Below the pieces are notes generated by a model. The model had not been told where the DNA came from. It did not search any database and saw nothing but the letters and a program-made list of their open reading frames with translations. The translations under genes were made by a program, and so were the position numbers. Below are positions 56,188 to 64,000 of a stretch of 64,000 bases of DNA, one piece after another. Location of the stretch: NCBI GenBank assembly GCA_934635385.1, contig CAKTZI010000012.1:1-64000 (forward strand). Direction: 5' to 3'. Numbering within the stretch: the stretch's first letter is position 1; each line of letters begins with the position of its first letter. Source of the DNA: an uncultured Kiritimatiellota bacterium (lineage in GTDB: Bacteria; Verrucomicrobiota; Kiritimatiellia; RFP12; UBA1067).

Positions 56188-59100
56188 ATGTGGATCTGGA
56201 CGACATTCCTTGTTTCGTGCGCGTGTGCGACAGCCGTCGCGGCGATTGTCGCGCGCCTGCACGAGATGGGCGTCCGTCCCATGCGCGAGATTCGGATCTT
56301 CTTCCGGCAGCAGCCGAAGGCCGGGCGCGTCTTCCTCGGCGCGGTCGTTCTTTCCCTGTGGGTGTTCGCCAGCGTCAAGCAGGACACTTCGGAGATCGAA
56401 GCGCCTGCGGCGCCTAACGCGGAGAAAACGGAGAGGGGAAGACACGGAGATGACGAGGATGCTTCCGGCAGGATTGACGAGAGCGACAGCAATCTGGCGG
56501 CGCATGCGTTGACAGATGAGGACTTCGGCCGGGGCTTCGTGCTGACCCGCGTCGGGACGAACGAGGTCTTCTCCTTTGCGCCGCCCGATGGCGCGACCGT
56601 CTGCGCCGACTGGCGCGCGTTCGGCGCGGCGAGCGACTGGATCTACCTCTCGTTCCCGGACTGGTCATTCAGGCTCGGCGCAGGCAGGACAGGCCGGTTG
56701 CGCGTCCATTCCGACGGATGGGTCGAACCGTTTGCGCGAGACGGTGAGGGAAACATCGCCACCAACCGTTGGTTCGCACCTTTCAGGGCCTCGCTCGGAA
56801 TTGTCCCAGAAAGCGGTTTGGAAGGTTTGGAAGGTTCGGATGGTTTGGAAGGTTTGGATGGTTCGGAGGGTTTGGCGGGGGTGTCGTCCGATTCTGCCCT
56901 CCAAACTCCCCAAACTCCCCAAACCTCCCAAACTTCCCGAACTTCCCGAACATCCCGAACCCTCCGAACTTCTCTCTTCTGGCACTTTGTCACGCCCTCC
57001 AACACGCTTCAGCTCACGTGGCAGAATGCTCTTCTGCGACGCTCGCTGACAACCCCTGTCTCGTTCCAGGCGGAGCTCTGGCCCAGCGGACGTTTTGCCT
57101 ACCGCTACGGTCTCTCGCGGATTGGCGCGGAATCCGCGACGGGCGTCGCGGTCGGCGCGTCCTTGACGGGGCGCGCGTGGGCGGCGGACGCAATCCCCAC
57201 GAACGTCACCTCGCTCGCGTTCCATCCGCTTTCGTCCGAGGATGTCGCGAACCCGGACAGGGACGGCGACGGGCTGACGCTTGCGGAAGAGCTTTTCGTC
57301 CACCGCACCGATCCCGAACTTTGGGACACCGACTGCGACGGCCTTTCGGACGGCGAGGAGGTCGCCCTCGGCACCGATCCGCTCTGTCGCGACACCGACG
57401 GCGACGGGCTCGTCGACGGCTCCGACCCTGATCCGCTTGTCCCGACGCCGCTCGACGACCTCGACGGAGACGGCATCCCCGACGCCTACGAGAACTTCTG
57501 GTTCGGCGGAACGAACGCCGTCGACTCGGCTGACCGCCGCGACGGGACGGGCTTCACCCTCCGCACGAAGATGGCCGGCGGCGTCAACCCCACGAACGGC
57601 GTCGCGGCGGCCGACGTCATCGCTGCGGACGCCTGCGTTTCCTGGCGTCTCTTCGATGCCTTCGCCGCGCCTCCATCCTCATCCCCCATCGTCTGGGAGC
57701 GGACGTTCGCCGTGAACCGCACGAGCGCGTGGCAGCAGCTCTTCGTCTCGGCGGATCCGACGAATGCCGCGCCGTGGCGCCTTGAGGGCGCCGTCCTCGA
57801 ATGGGAGACGGACACGGGCGCATCAGGCTCGGCAGGGCGTTCGCCCGTCGGGGACAGTTTCCGCATTCCGCTCGCCGCCGCCGACCGTCCGACGTCGCTG
57901 ACACTGCGCCTCCGTGCCACCGGCCAAGCCCCCGTCGTCTCGTCGACACCCCTCCACCTGATCGCCTACGTGCCGGAGTTCAGCTTTGAGGGCGGTTTTG
58001 AGATCACGGGCCAAAGCGGCGCGAAGTTCTTCGTCTTCACGGACGGTGCCAACGCGCAAATCCGGCTGGCCGCCGACCACGCGCGCCGTCCGCACAGGGT
58101 GAAGCCCGACGCGGACGAATGCGACTGGAGCGGATTTTCGGGGGCGGGAACCGGAAACGAAGACTTCGCGTTCGCGGCGGACGGCATTTCCGGCGGAACC
58201 GTCACGGCCTGTCGTCCCGGAATCTGGACGCTGCCCGACTTTACGCTCGACATTCCGGCCTCGGCCCTGCGGCGCACATCGCGCGCCCAGTCGGCGCGAC
58301 GGGGCGGCGGCCGTACCGTCATCGTCCTCGACCCCACCGTCGGCTGGAACTGCCGTGGGCACGGGTGCGTCTACGACGGCCTCGGCTATGACTGGCACGA
58401 AAGGCGGTATTACGTGAAGGACGACTATCCGCTCGATTCGGCGTGCCTGCGCAAGAAATGGTATCGCGACTGGCGCGGCGGCTGGTACGACGGCAACTGC
58501 ACGCTCTCCGTCACAAGCGGACTCGGCGCCGATTCCGGCTGCGTGTCCACTTCGGTGGACGGCGACACGGGCCGGGTGTTCGTCGATGGCGTCGAGGTCT
58601 GGTCCGGCACGGCGGAACACGTCTACGACACCGTTGGGTGCGCCGACGGCTATCACGAGGACTTCCTCGGCGACGGGTGCGACACCTGCGAGGCGGACTG
58701 CGCGGACGGGAACTGCGCCGCGCAGGAGGGGCCGACGCTCGGCTCGCTCCGCTTCCGCATCCCGCTCGGCGCGCCCGTGAAGAGTCAGGTCGCCGGGTTC
58801 GCCTGGTTCGCGTCCGACGGCCCAGTCGCCGTCTCGAAGTCCACGTTCCGGCTTCTCGCGCACCCGTCTGCCACCGTCACGGACACGACGGCCGCCGGGA
58901 CGCGCCGCGTCGTCTGCGCGGATTCGCGCGGCCGCGACCTGCGCCTCGCGGACATCGCGAACGGCGTGCGGGTGACGGTTCTCGACGCCGCCGCGCAGAC
59001 GCTGGAGCACACGTGGGAGATCGTGAACGTGGACGGCGACCCCGCCCGTGTCCGCCTCCGAAAGATCAGCCGCCTCGGCAACGTGATGTCCGACGAGACG

Positions 59101-62100
59101 TTCACGTACGCCGACGGGAACTGGACGCGGTTTGACGGCATCGCGGGCGTCGAGACGCGGCTGTGGACGCACGACGGGTTTGCCAAGGGGGACGACAGCG
59201 GGAAGTCCGAGACGCGCACGACAACGGATGCCGAAGGCAACGTCCTCGCGTCCGTCACGACCGAGCGGAGCCGCGTCGGCGCCTGCGAAAACGCCGTCCT
59301 GCGCGAGACGTACCATGTGGAATCGACGGGATGGGGCTCCAGATGGTCACAGGCGGACTACTGGGACGACCCCGCACACGTAGGACGCCACGGGCAGCCG
59401 CGCCTCGTGTGGGGCAACGCCCGCGCCTGGGTCTATACCGACTTCGACGGGAACGGGCACGAGATCCTGCGCATCGAGCAGCGCGGCGGCGCACCGATGC
59501 CGCAGTCGTTCCCAACCATCGCCTCAAACGCACTCGGAAATGTCGAGGGGCTTGCAAATGCCTTCGTGACTGTCCGCGACTTCACGCCGTTTGCCGGCGA
59601 TGCGGCGCATCCCGACGACGCGGCACGTCCGCGCACCGAGACGCGCTACGTCGTCGCAAACGGTGTCGCGACCGCCGTCGGGCGCACGTGGACGCGCTAC
59701 ACGCGCCTCAGCCGCGACGGCTACGCCGCCGTGAAGCGCGAAACGTGGCGCGCGGCGGGACAAGGCGCAGCGCGGACGTCCGCAGGGAACGCCTACGCCT
59801 ACGAGATCGCCTTTGCCGACACGGGCGAGGGCACGCCGCTTCTCATGCGCAACGCCGTCGTCGAATCGCTCGACGAGAACGGGATTCTCACCGTCAATTC
59901 GTACGCGCTTGCGGACGGTGCCCTGTCCTGCACGGCCCGGAAGTCCTTCTGCGGGACCTCCTTCCCGACCTACACCGTCACGGAGACCGACGCGCGCTAC
60001 GGCACGGTTCTCCGTCGGACGACGCGCCTCGCGAAAGACGACACGGTGATTGCGGACGAGCAATCCGTCTATGATTCCCAAAACCGCCTCCGCGCGACGG
60101 CTTTCCTTGACGGCACGTCACTGACGAACGCCTACTCGTGCTGCCGTCTCCTGTGGAAGCGCGACCGCGAGGGACGCAAGACGCTGCGTTCCGCCCGGAC
60201 CGGAACCGACCACCTCTATCACGCGATGGAGGACGTGTGGCTTGCCGACGTCTCGACGAACGGCGGCCATCGCGTCACCCGGCATTTCTTCGACGCGCTC
60301 GGCCGCGAGACGAACACGGTCGTCGGCGTCGCCCTTGTTCCCGGCGAGGCCGCCGACCCGTCCTCTGCGCCTCCTGCGTCCCCTGTGGCCCAGTCCACGA
60401 CCGCCTACCCCTATGGGGGGAGCGGCTATTCGGTTCACACGGACGTGCGCGGAAAGGTGACGGTCCGGCGCACCGACTTCCTGGGCGATTGCATCGAGAC
60501 GGACGAGACCGTGTTCACGAACGGCGTCGAGGTCTCGAAGACGAAAAGCCGCGCCTATTTCGGCGGCGGCTCGTCCACGCGCCGCGAATGGGACGGGGAC
60601 AGGTTCGTCGAGGAGCGCCGCTTCGACACGTACGCCGCCGACGGCCGCCGTGTCGCCTACGTCGTCACGGAATCCTCCGACTGCGGCATCGTCACGAACG
60701 CTGTCACGACCTACGACTGGTTGGGGCGGGAGGTTTCGTCCGAGACTCCGCTCGCGTCCGTCACGTACGCCTACGACGGCTGCTCGTCCCGAATCCTCTC
60801 GGCAACAGATTCCAAGTCTGGCGTGACAACCACCTGCCAGTACGGCGTGTGCGGCGAACCGGTCGGCACGATGGTGGACGGCGTGGCGCGACGGAGCGAC
60901 GTCACCTACGAAACCGACGCATCAAACGTGACATGGCGTGTGACGGCGGAGCGGACGTTCGCCGCCGGGCGGACGAACGCCTGCTCCGTTACGCGCGAAC
61001 GGCTGACGGGCCTTTCGGACGCCCTGCGTTCGCACGTCGAGACGATTGAATCGGATGGCCCGCAAACCGTCGAGAGGACGTCCTTCGACGCGGCCACGGG
61101 CCTTGTGACGGCAACGCGGACATCGACCACCGCCCCGTCCGTCGTGCAACGGACACGTTACGGACTGGCCCTTGAGCAGGAGGCGGACGGCGAGGCCCGT
61201 CACTTCGCCTACGATGCGTTTGGGCGGAACGTGTGCGTCGAGGGCTCGGTCGAGGGCGTCCGGCGCCCCGTGTCGTCGTACACCTACGGCGTGACGGGCG
61301 ATCTCGTCTCCGTCTCGACGTACACGAACGGCTCGGACGTCGTTGCCGAAGCGTACGCCTACGACGCGCTTGGCCGTCGCGTCACCATGACGGACGCCCT
61401 TGGACAGGCGGTACGCACGGTCTACGACGCCCTTGGCAACGTGGTCGCCGAGGACGGCGCGACCTATCCCGTGCGTTACGAATACGACACGACCGGGCGG
61501 CGCACGTCGCTCGCGACGACGCGAGACGGCGCGTCATGGGACGTGACGCGCTGGGCGTACGACGCGGCAACGGGGCTTTGCGCGGCGAAGACCTACGCCG
61601 ACGGCTCGACCGTCGCCTACACCCATACGCCTGACGGGCTGCCGCTTCGCACAACCTACGCCAGTGGGCGGTGGACCGAGAACGTCTACGATTCTAAACG
61701 CCAGTCCGTCGGGCGTCTCTCCTCGGACGGCTCGGACGATGCGGCGTTTGCGAGAGACGCATTCGGGCGACTCGTCTCGTCGTCGAACAGGAGTGCTGCC
61801 GTCGCGCGCGCCCTTGCGGACAGCGGCACGGCGACGAACGAGGCGTGGACGGTCGGAGGCGAGGCGGCGACGCTCGTGCGCACGCTCGATGCGCAGGGGC
61901 GGGTGTCGTCGCTTGCGCTGTCCGGGGGCGGCTACGCGCAGGCCATTGCCTACGACGCCAACGGGCGGCTTGCGGCCGTCTCGAACGCCGAGGCCGTCGC
62001 GTCCTACGCCTGTACGCCCGACGGGCAGAACGCGGGCTGCACGCTGACGCTCGCAAACGGGACGACATTCACTCGTGTGCTCGTGCGCGACCCATATCGC

Positions 62101-63507
62101 CGCGACCTCGTTGTAAGGATTGCGAACTGCGTCAACGGCGTCGCCGTCAACTCTCTTGCCTACGTCTACGACGCGCTCTCGCGTCCCGTCTCGCGCAACG
62201 CCGACACGTTCGCGTACAACGCGCGCGGCGAGGTGGTGTCCTCACACGGAGGCGCGGAGAACACGGAGGAGACGTATGCCTACGACCACATCGGCAACGC
62301 CGTCCTTGCCGCGTCCGGCGGCGTCACGAACGCCTACACGGCAAATGCGCTCAACCAGTACGCCTCTATCCTCCGTGCCTCCGTGTCTCCGTGTGAGCCA
62401 ACCTACGACGCCGACGGCAACATGACATCCGACGGCACGTTCTCTTACGCCTACGACGCGGCGAGCCGTCTCGTCTCGGTTTCCTCGAACGGCGTTAACC
62501 TCGTCACGAACTTCTACGACGCGCAGTCACGCCGCGTCCGCAAGGCCACGCCGGAGGCGACAACGACCTGCTTCTACGACGGTTGGAATCTCATTGAAGA
62601 GCGCGTCGCGCACGCGAACGGCACAACCTCAACCATCCGCTACTACTGGGGCAAGGATATTTCGGACTCGTTGCAAGGCGCAGGAGGCATTGGCGGACTC
62701 CTCTACCTCACCATCGACGGCGAGGTCTACGTGCCGCTCTACGACAACAACGGGAACGTCACCCACTACTGCAACGCGAATGGTGCTGTCGTTGCCTCGT
62801 ACGCCTATGATGCTTTCGGCAAGGCCGTCACACAGTCAGGACCCCTCGCCGACTTCTTCCGCCACCGCTTCTCGACGAAATATCTCGATGCTGAAACCGG
62901 GCTTTATTACTACGGATACCGATTCTACAGCCCTTCGCTCATGCGCTGGCTCAACCGCGATCCTATTGAAGAGAGTGGTGGGTTGAATCTATATGGTTTT
63001 TGCAGGAATAATGCTATTTGTAACTTTGATTCGTTAGGCAAGAAAATCGTAATCTCGGAGGAACGTTACAATGTCAGAGATAATATTGGTAGGAATAGCA
63101 GGGCTTATTTCTCGCGAGACTGCTCCATAAACATTTACTGCACTACGTTTGGCGTGTTGAAAATAGACGGCGTAGCGTATAGGAAATTGTTTATACTAAC
63201 GCCTGGACATGATAGATGGAATGAAAGATATAAGCGGTACAACGAAAAATGGGGTGTTGGGCGCAACTCTACCCAAGAATGGCAAGCGGCATATGCCCAT
63301 GAAATGGATCATTGGAACTCGTTCAATGCTCTATTTGCTTTTCTACAAATGTTGAATGAATTTGACGAAACACGTCTATGCTCAAAATGTGACGAGATGA
63401 AAGATGAATTGGCGAAACAATATCGCACATTGTATACGCAAGCAGTCATGCGGTCTTCAAAATATGACAGTCCAGATCTTAATTATGGAGGAGCTTACCC
63501 TAAATGA
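56188..63507 (+). CDS. Rhs polymorphic-toxin protein with HExxH C-terminal tip
   Basis: A 2439-residue protein. An N-terminal membrane segment or signal (~1-25) and another (~45-65) are followed by a low-complexity linker (~210-263), calcium-type thrombospondin-3 repeats (~357-440: DRDGDGLTLAEE, DTDCDGLSDGEE, DTDGDGLVDG), and a long YD/Rhs shell (~1080-2290) ending in the canonical core YYGYRFYSPSLMRWLNRDPI (from residue 2242) and LNLYGFCRNN. The remaining ~165 residues are abruptly AT-rich and contain AYAHEMDHW, an HExxH at H2371-H2375, plus a CSKCDEMKDEL segment. Core plus variable tip is the architecture of Rhs toxins, which deliver the tip into competitors. The toxic activity itself is inferred. 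It interrupts the Rnf cluster. Confidence 0.85.
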   Translation: MWIWTTFLVSCACATAVAAIVARLHEMGVRPMREIRIFFRQQPKAGRVFLGAVVLSLWVFASVKQDTSEIEAPAAPNAEKTERGRHGDDEDASGRIDESDSNLAAHALTDEDFGRGFVLTRVGTNEVFSFAPPDGATVCADWRAFGAASDWIYLSFPDWSFRLGAGRTGRLRVHSDGWVEPFARDGEGNIATNRWFAPFRASLGIVPESGLEGLEGSDGLEGLDGSEGLAGVSSDSALQTPQTPQTSQTSRTSRTSRTLRTSLFWHFVTPSNTLQLTWQNALLRRSLTTPVSFQAELWPSGRFAYRYGLSRIGAESATGVAVGASLTGRAWAADAIPTNVTSLAFHPLSSEDVANPDRDGDGLTLAEELFVHRTDPELWDTDCDGLSDGEEVALGTDPLCRDTDGDGLVDGSDPDPLVPTPLDDLDGDGIPDAYENFWFGGTNAVDSADRRDGTGFTLRTKMAGGVNPTNGVAAADVIAADACVSWRLFDAFAAPPSSSPIVWERTFAVNRTSAWQQLFVSADPTNAAPWRLEGAVLEWETDTGASGSAGRSPVGDSFRIPLAAADRPTSLTLRLRATGQAPVVSSTPLHLIAYVPEFSFEGGFEITGQSGAKFFVFTDGANAQIRLAADHARRPHRVKPDADECDWSGFSGAGTGNEDFAFAADGISGGTVTACRPGIWTLPDFTLDIPASALRRTSRAQSARRGGGRTVIVLDPTVGWNCRGHGCVYDGLGYDWHERRYYVKDDYPLDSACLRKKWYRDWRGGWYDGNCTLSVTSGLGADSGCVSTSVDGDTGRVFVDGVEVWSGTAEHVYDTVGCADGYHEDFLGDGCDTCEADCADGNCAAQEGPTLGSLRFRIPLGAPVKSQVAGFAWFASDGPVAVSKSTFRLLAHPSATVTDTTAAGTRRVVCADSRGRDLRLADIANGVRVTVLDAAAQTLEHTWEIVNVDGDPARVRLRKISRLGNVMSDETFTYADGNWTRFDGIAGVETRLWTHDGFAKGDDSGKSETRTTTDAEGNVLASVTTERSRVGACENAVLRETYHVESTGWGSRWSQADYWDDPAHVGRHGQPRLVWGNARAWVYTDFDGNGHEILRIEQRGGAPMPQSFPTIASNALGNVEGLANAFVTVRDFTPFAGDAAHPDDAARPRTETRYVVANGVATAVGRTWTRYTRLSRDGYAAVKRETWRAAGQGAARTSAGNAYAYEIAFADTGEGTPLLMRNAVVESLDENGILTVNSYALADGALSCTARKSFCGTSFPTYTVTETDARYGTVLRRTTRLAKDDTVIADEQSVYDSQNRLRATAFLDGTSLTNAYSCCRLLWKRDREGRKTLRSARTGTDHLYHAMEDVWLADVSTNGGHRVTRHFFDALGRETNTVVGVALVPGEAADPSSAPPASPVAQSTTAYPYGGSGYSVHTDVRGKVTVRRTDFLGDCIETDETVFTNGVEVSKTKSRAYFGGGSSTRREWDGDRFVEERRFDTYAADGRRVAYVVTESSDCGIVTNAVTTYDWLGREVSSETPLASVTYAYDGCSSRILSATDSKSGVTTTCQYGVCGEPVGTMVDGVARRSDVTYETDASNVTWRVTAERTFAAGRTNACSVTRERLTGLSDALRSHVETIESDGPQTVERTSFDAATGLVTATRTSTTAPSVVQRTRYGLALEQEADGEARHFAYDAFGRNVCVEGSVEGVRRPVSSYTYGVTGDLVSVSTYTNGSDVVAEAYAYDALGRRVTMTDALGQAVRTVYDALGNVVAEDGATYPVRYEYDTTGRRTSLATTRDGASWDVTRWAYDAATGLCAAKTYADGSTVAYTHTPDGLPLRTTYASGRWTENVYDSKRQSVGRLSSDGSDDAAFARDAFGRLVSSSNRSAAVARALADSGTATNEAWTVGGEAATLVRTLDAQGRVSSLALSGGGYAQAIAYDANGRLAAVSNAEAVASYACTPDGQNAGCTLTLANGTTFTRVLVRDPYRRDLVVRIANCVNGVAVNSLAYVYDALSRPVSRNADTFAYNARGEVVSSHGGAENTEETYAYDHIGNAVLAASGGVTNAYTANALNQYASILRASVSPCEPTYDADGNMTSDGTFSYAYDAASRLVSVSSNGVNLVTNFYDAQSRRVRKATPEATTTCFYDGWNLIEERVAHANGTTSTIRYYWGKDISDSLQGAGGIGGLLYLTIDGEVYVPLYDNNGNVTHYCNANGAVVASYAYDAFGKAVTQSGPLADFFRHRFSTKYLDAETGLYYYGYRFYSPSLMRWLNRDPIEESGGLNLYGFCRNNAICNFDSLGKKIVISEERYNVRDNIGRNSRAYFSRDCSINIYCTTFGVLKIDGVAYRKLFILTPGHDRWNERYKRYNEKWGVGRNSTQEWQAAYAHEMDHWNSFNALFAFLQMLNEFDETRLCSKCDEMKDELAKQYRTLYTQAVMRSSKYDSPDLNYGGAYPK
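56815..56969. repeat. Low-complexity GGTTTGGAA / CCAAACTCC arms inside the Rhs gene
   Basis: Left arm (56815-56880) of TTYGGAAGG units and right arm (56899-56969) of CCRAACTYCC units are complementary in sense, so they could form a long imperfect hairpin. They encode Gly/Leu/Glu-rich then Thr/Pro/Ser/Arg-rich linker. Confidence 0.65.
62371..62399. repeat. CTCCGTG-type repeat inside the Rhs core
   Basis: The tract is CTCCGTGCCTCCGTGTCTCC followed by GTGTGAG. It is read in frame in the Rhs gene as part of LRASVSPCE. The reverse complement occurs at 37413 and 39496, and a further copy begins the orphan module at 63888. Confidence 0.7.
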
Positions 63508-63869
63508 AGAAAATGGTTATGGCATCGGTAGCATTTACTGCAATATGCTCGGTTCTGGTTGTGTTTCTCAAATTTTACATTAGCAGAAGCGAGTTGGGTC
63601 GCTACGATAAAACTATTAATATACTGAACGGTCTTACGATGGAATCGGAGTCGAATCTTACAAATGTTCACTATGATGCCTGGGGACATGCGATGCTCAT
63701 AAGTAGAGATGTTGATTGTTGGTCTATTGTTTCCTTAGGCCATGATCCAACGGATGCTTCTGATGATATTGTCATGAAATGGAATCCCAGGCTTGGACAA
63801 ATAAGTATTGACTTTGAATATGACGGGCAGATGCGTTCATATTCAATAACCGAGGAACACGATAATTGA
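63504..63869 (+). CDS. Candidate Rhs immunity protein
   Basis: A 121-residue AT-rich protein whose start overlaps the Rhs stop by 4 nt (ATGA). One N-terminal membrane helix (~5-26, VAFTAICSVLVVFLKFYI), then a soluble domain with YDAWGHAMLI and LGHDPTDASDDIV, which resembles the C-terminal strands of type II secretion pseudopilin G proteins. Being short, AT-rich, coupled to the Rhs tip and followed by an orphan Rhs module, it fits the position of an immunity gene. Membrane anchoring may place it where the incoming toxin arrives. Function not shown. Confidence 0.65.
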   Translation: MKKMVMASVAFTAICSVLVVFLKFYISRSELGRYDKTINILNGLTMESESNLTNVHYDAWGHAMLISRDVDCWSIVSLGHDPTDASDDIVMKWNPRLGQISIDFEYDGQMRSYSITEEHDN

Positions 63870-64000
63870 AATTCAACCAATACGTCTCTGTTCTCCGTGC
63901 CTCCGTGGCTCCGTGTGAGATCCTTCCCCTGTACGATGCCGACGGCAACATGACATCCGACGGCACGTTCTCTTACGCCTACGACGCGGCGAGCCGTCTC
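63866..64000 (+). pseudogene. Start of an orphan Rhs core/tip module, cut by the window edge
   Basis: From about 63875 the sequence matches the Rhs gene at 62356-62471, first loosely (AACCA-TACG) and then exactly over the final ~80 nt (from GACGGCAACATGACATCC). The frame is open to the window edge and encodes QYVSVLRASVAPCE then YDADGNMTSDGTFSYAYDAAS, beginning immediately after the immunity stop. This is a displaced, start-less Rhs module that probably ends in a different tip beyond 64000. Confidence 0.8.

Noticed and set aside
1..64000. tRNA, rRNA or riboswitch genes
   Set aside because: I looked through the intergenic regions and saw no cloverleaf, CCA-ended or conserved aptamer sequence; short RNAs cannot be excluded by eye.

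Overview
This is a GC-rich, gene-dense bacterial chromosome segment from a Gram-negative (outer-membrane) organism. BamA, a Skp/OmpH chaperone and LpxD show a diderm envelope. A V/A-type ATPase (subunits D, I, K), Rnf subunits, a PEP-CTERM protein, two GH127-type glycosidases, a giant beta-helix surface protein and an Rhs protein together suggest the PVC superphylum, most likely an anaerobic gut-type Kiritimatiellota. That placement is inference from gene content; no rRNA gene is present to test it.

Layout. 1-6.9 kb: a secreted carbohydrate operon (LamG-like protein cut by the window edge, pectate-lyase-like beta-helix, GH127 enzyme, SDF-family symporter), convergent with a PIN toxin-antitoxin pair (6.9-7.5 kb). 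7.6-20.2 kb: a second GH127-like enzyme and then housekeeping genes: argH, a DUF1275 membrane protein, comM/yifB, an unknown protein, yraN, recA, DUF2851, a GHKL ATPase whose 3' end has been overwritten by a REP palindrome, rsmI, a TrkA-type protein and murA (with Asp in place of the catalytic Cys). 20.3-24.1 kb: a visibly AT-richer islet of three exported proteins, one with an HExxH motif. 24.2-36.6 kb: esterase, polytopic membrane protein, bamA-skp-lpxD, an S1 protein, V-ATPase D-I-K and another polytopic membrane protein. 36.6-39.6 kb: a repeat-rich accessory zone with a lone hipB antitoxin (hipA is a remnant), a DUF3791 cassette and an MNT/HEPN pair. 39.6-47.4 kb: a 2151-residue modular beta-helix surface protein, a PEP-CTERM protein and another exported protein. 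47.4-48.6 kb: a REP-associated tyrosine transposase with 43-bp terminal inverted repeats. 48.6-55.5 kb: sialate O-acetylesterase, SpoU methyltransferase, VWA protein, mannose-1-phosphate guanylyltransferase, rnfC and rnfD. 55.6-64 kb: an Rhs polymorphic-toxin locus with an AT-rich metallopeptidase-like tip, a candidate immunity gene and the start of an orphan Rhs module.

Three themes run through the window. (1) Promoters are strikingly uniform: an extended -10 (TGnTATAAT) lies only 6-10 nt before many start codons, predicting leaderless mRNAs. (2) Short dispersed repeats (REP palindromes, CTCCGTG-type and CCTCTCAC-type repeats) sit not only between genes but also inside or at the ends of coding regions, including a GHKL ATPase, rnfC, the Rhs gene and a membrane-protein gene. 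(3) Sodium bioenergetics is suggested by the Na+-type ligand set in V-ATPase subunit K and by the Rnf genes. The best candidates for something new are the Rhs tip with its orphan module, the low-GC HExxH islet whose motif resembles that tip, and the transposase/REP pair.
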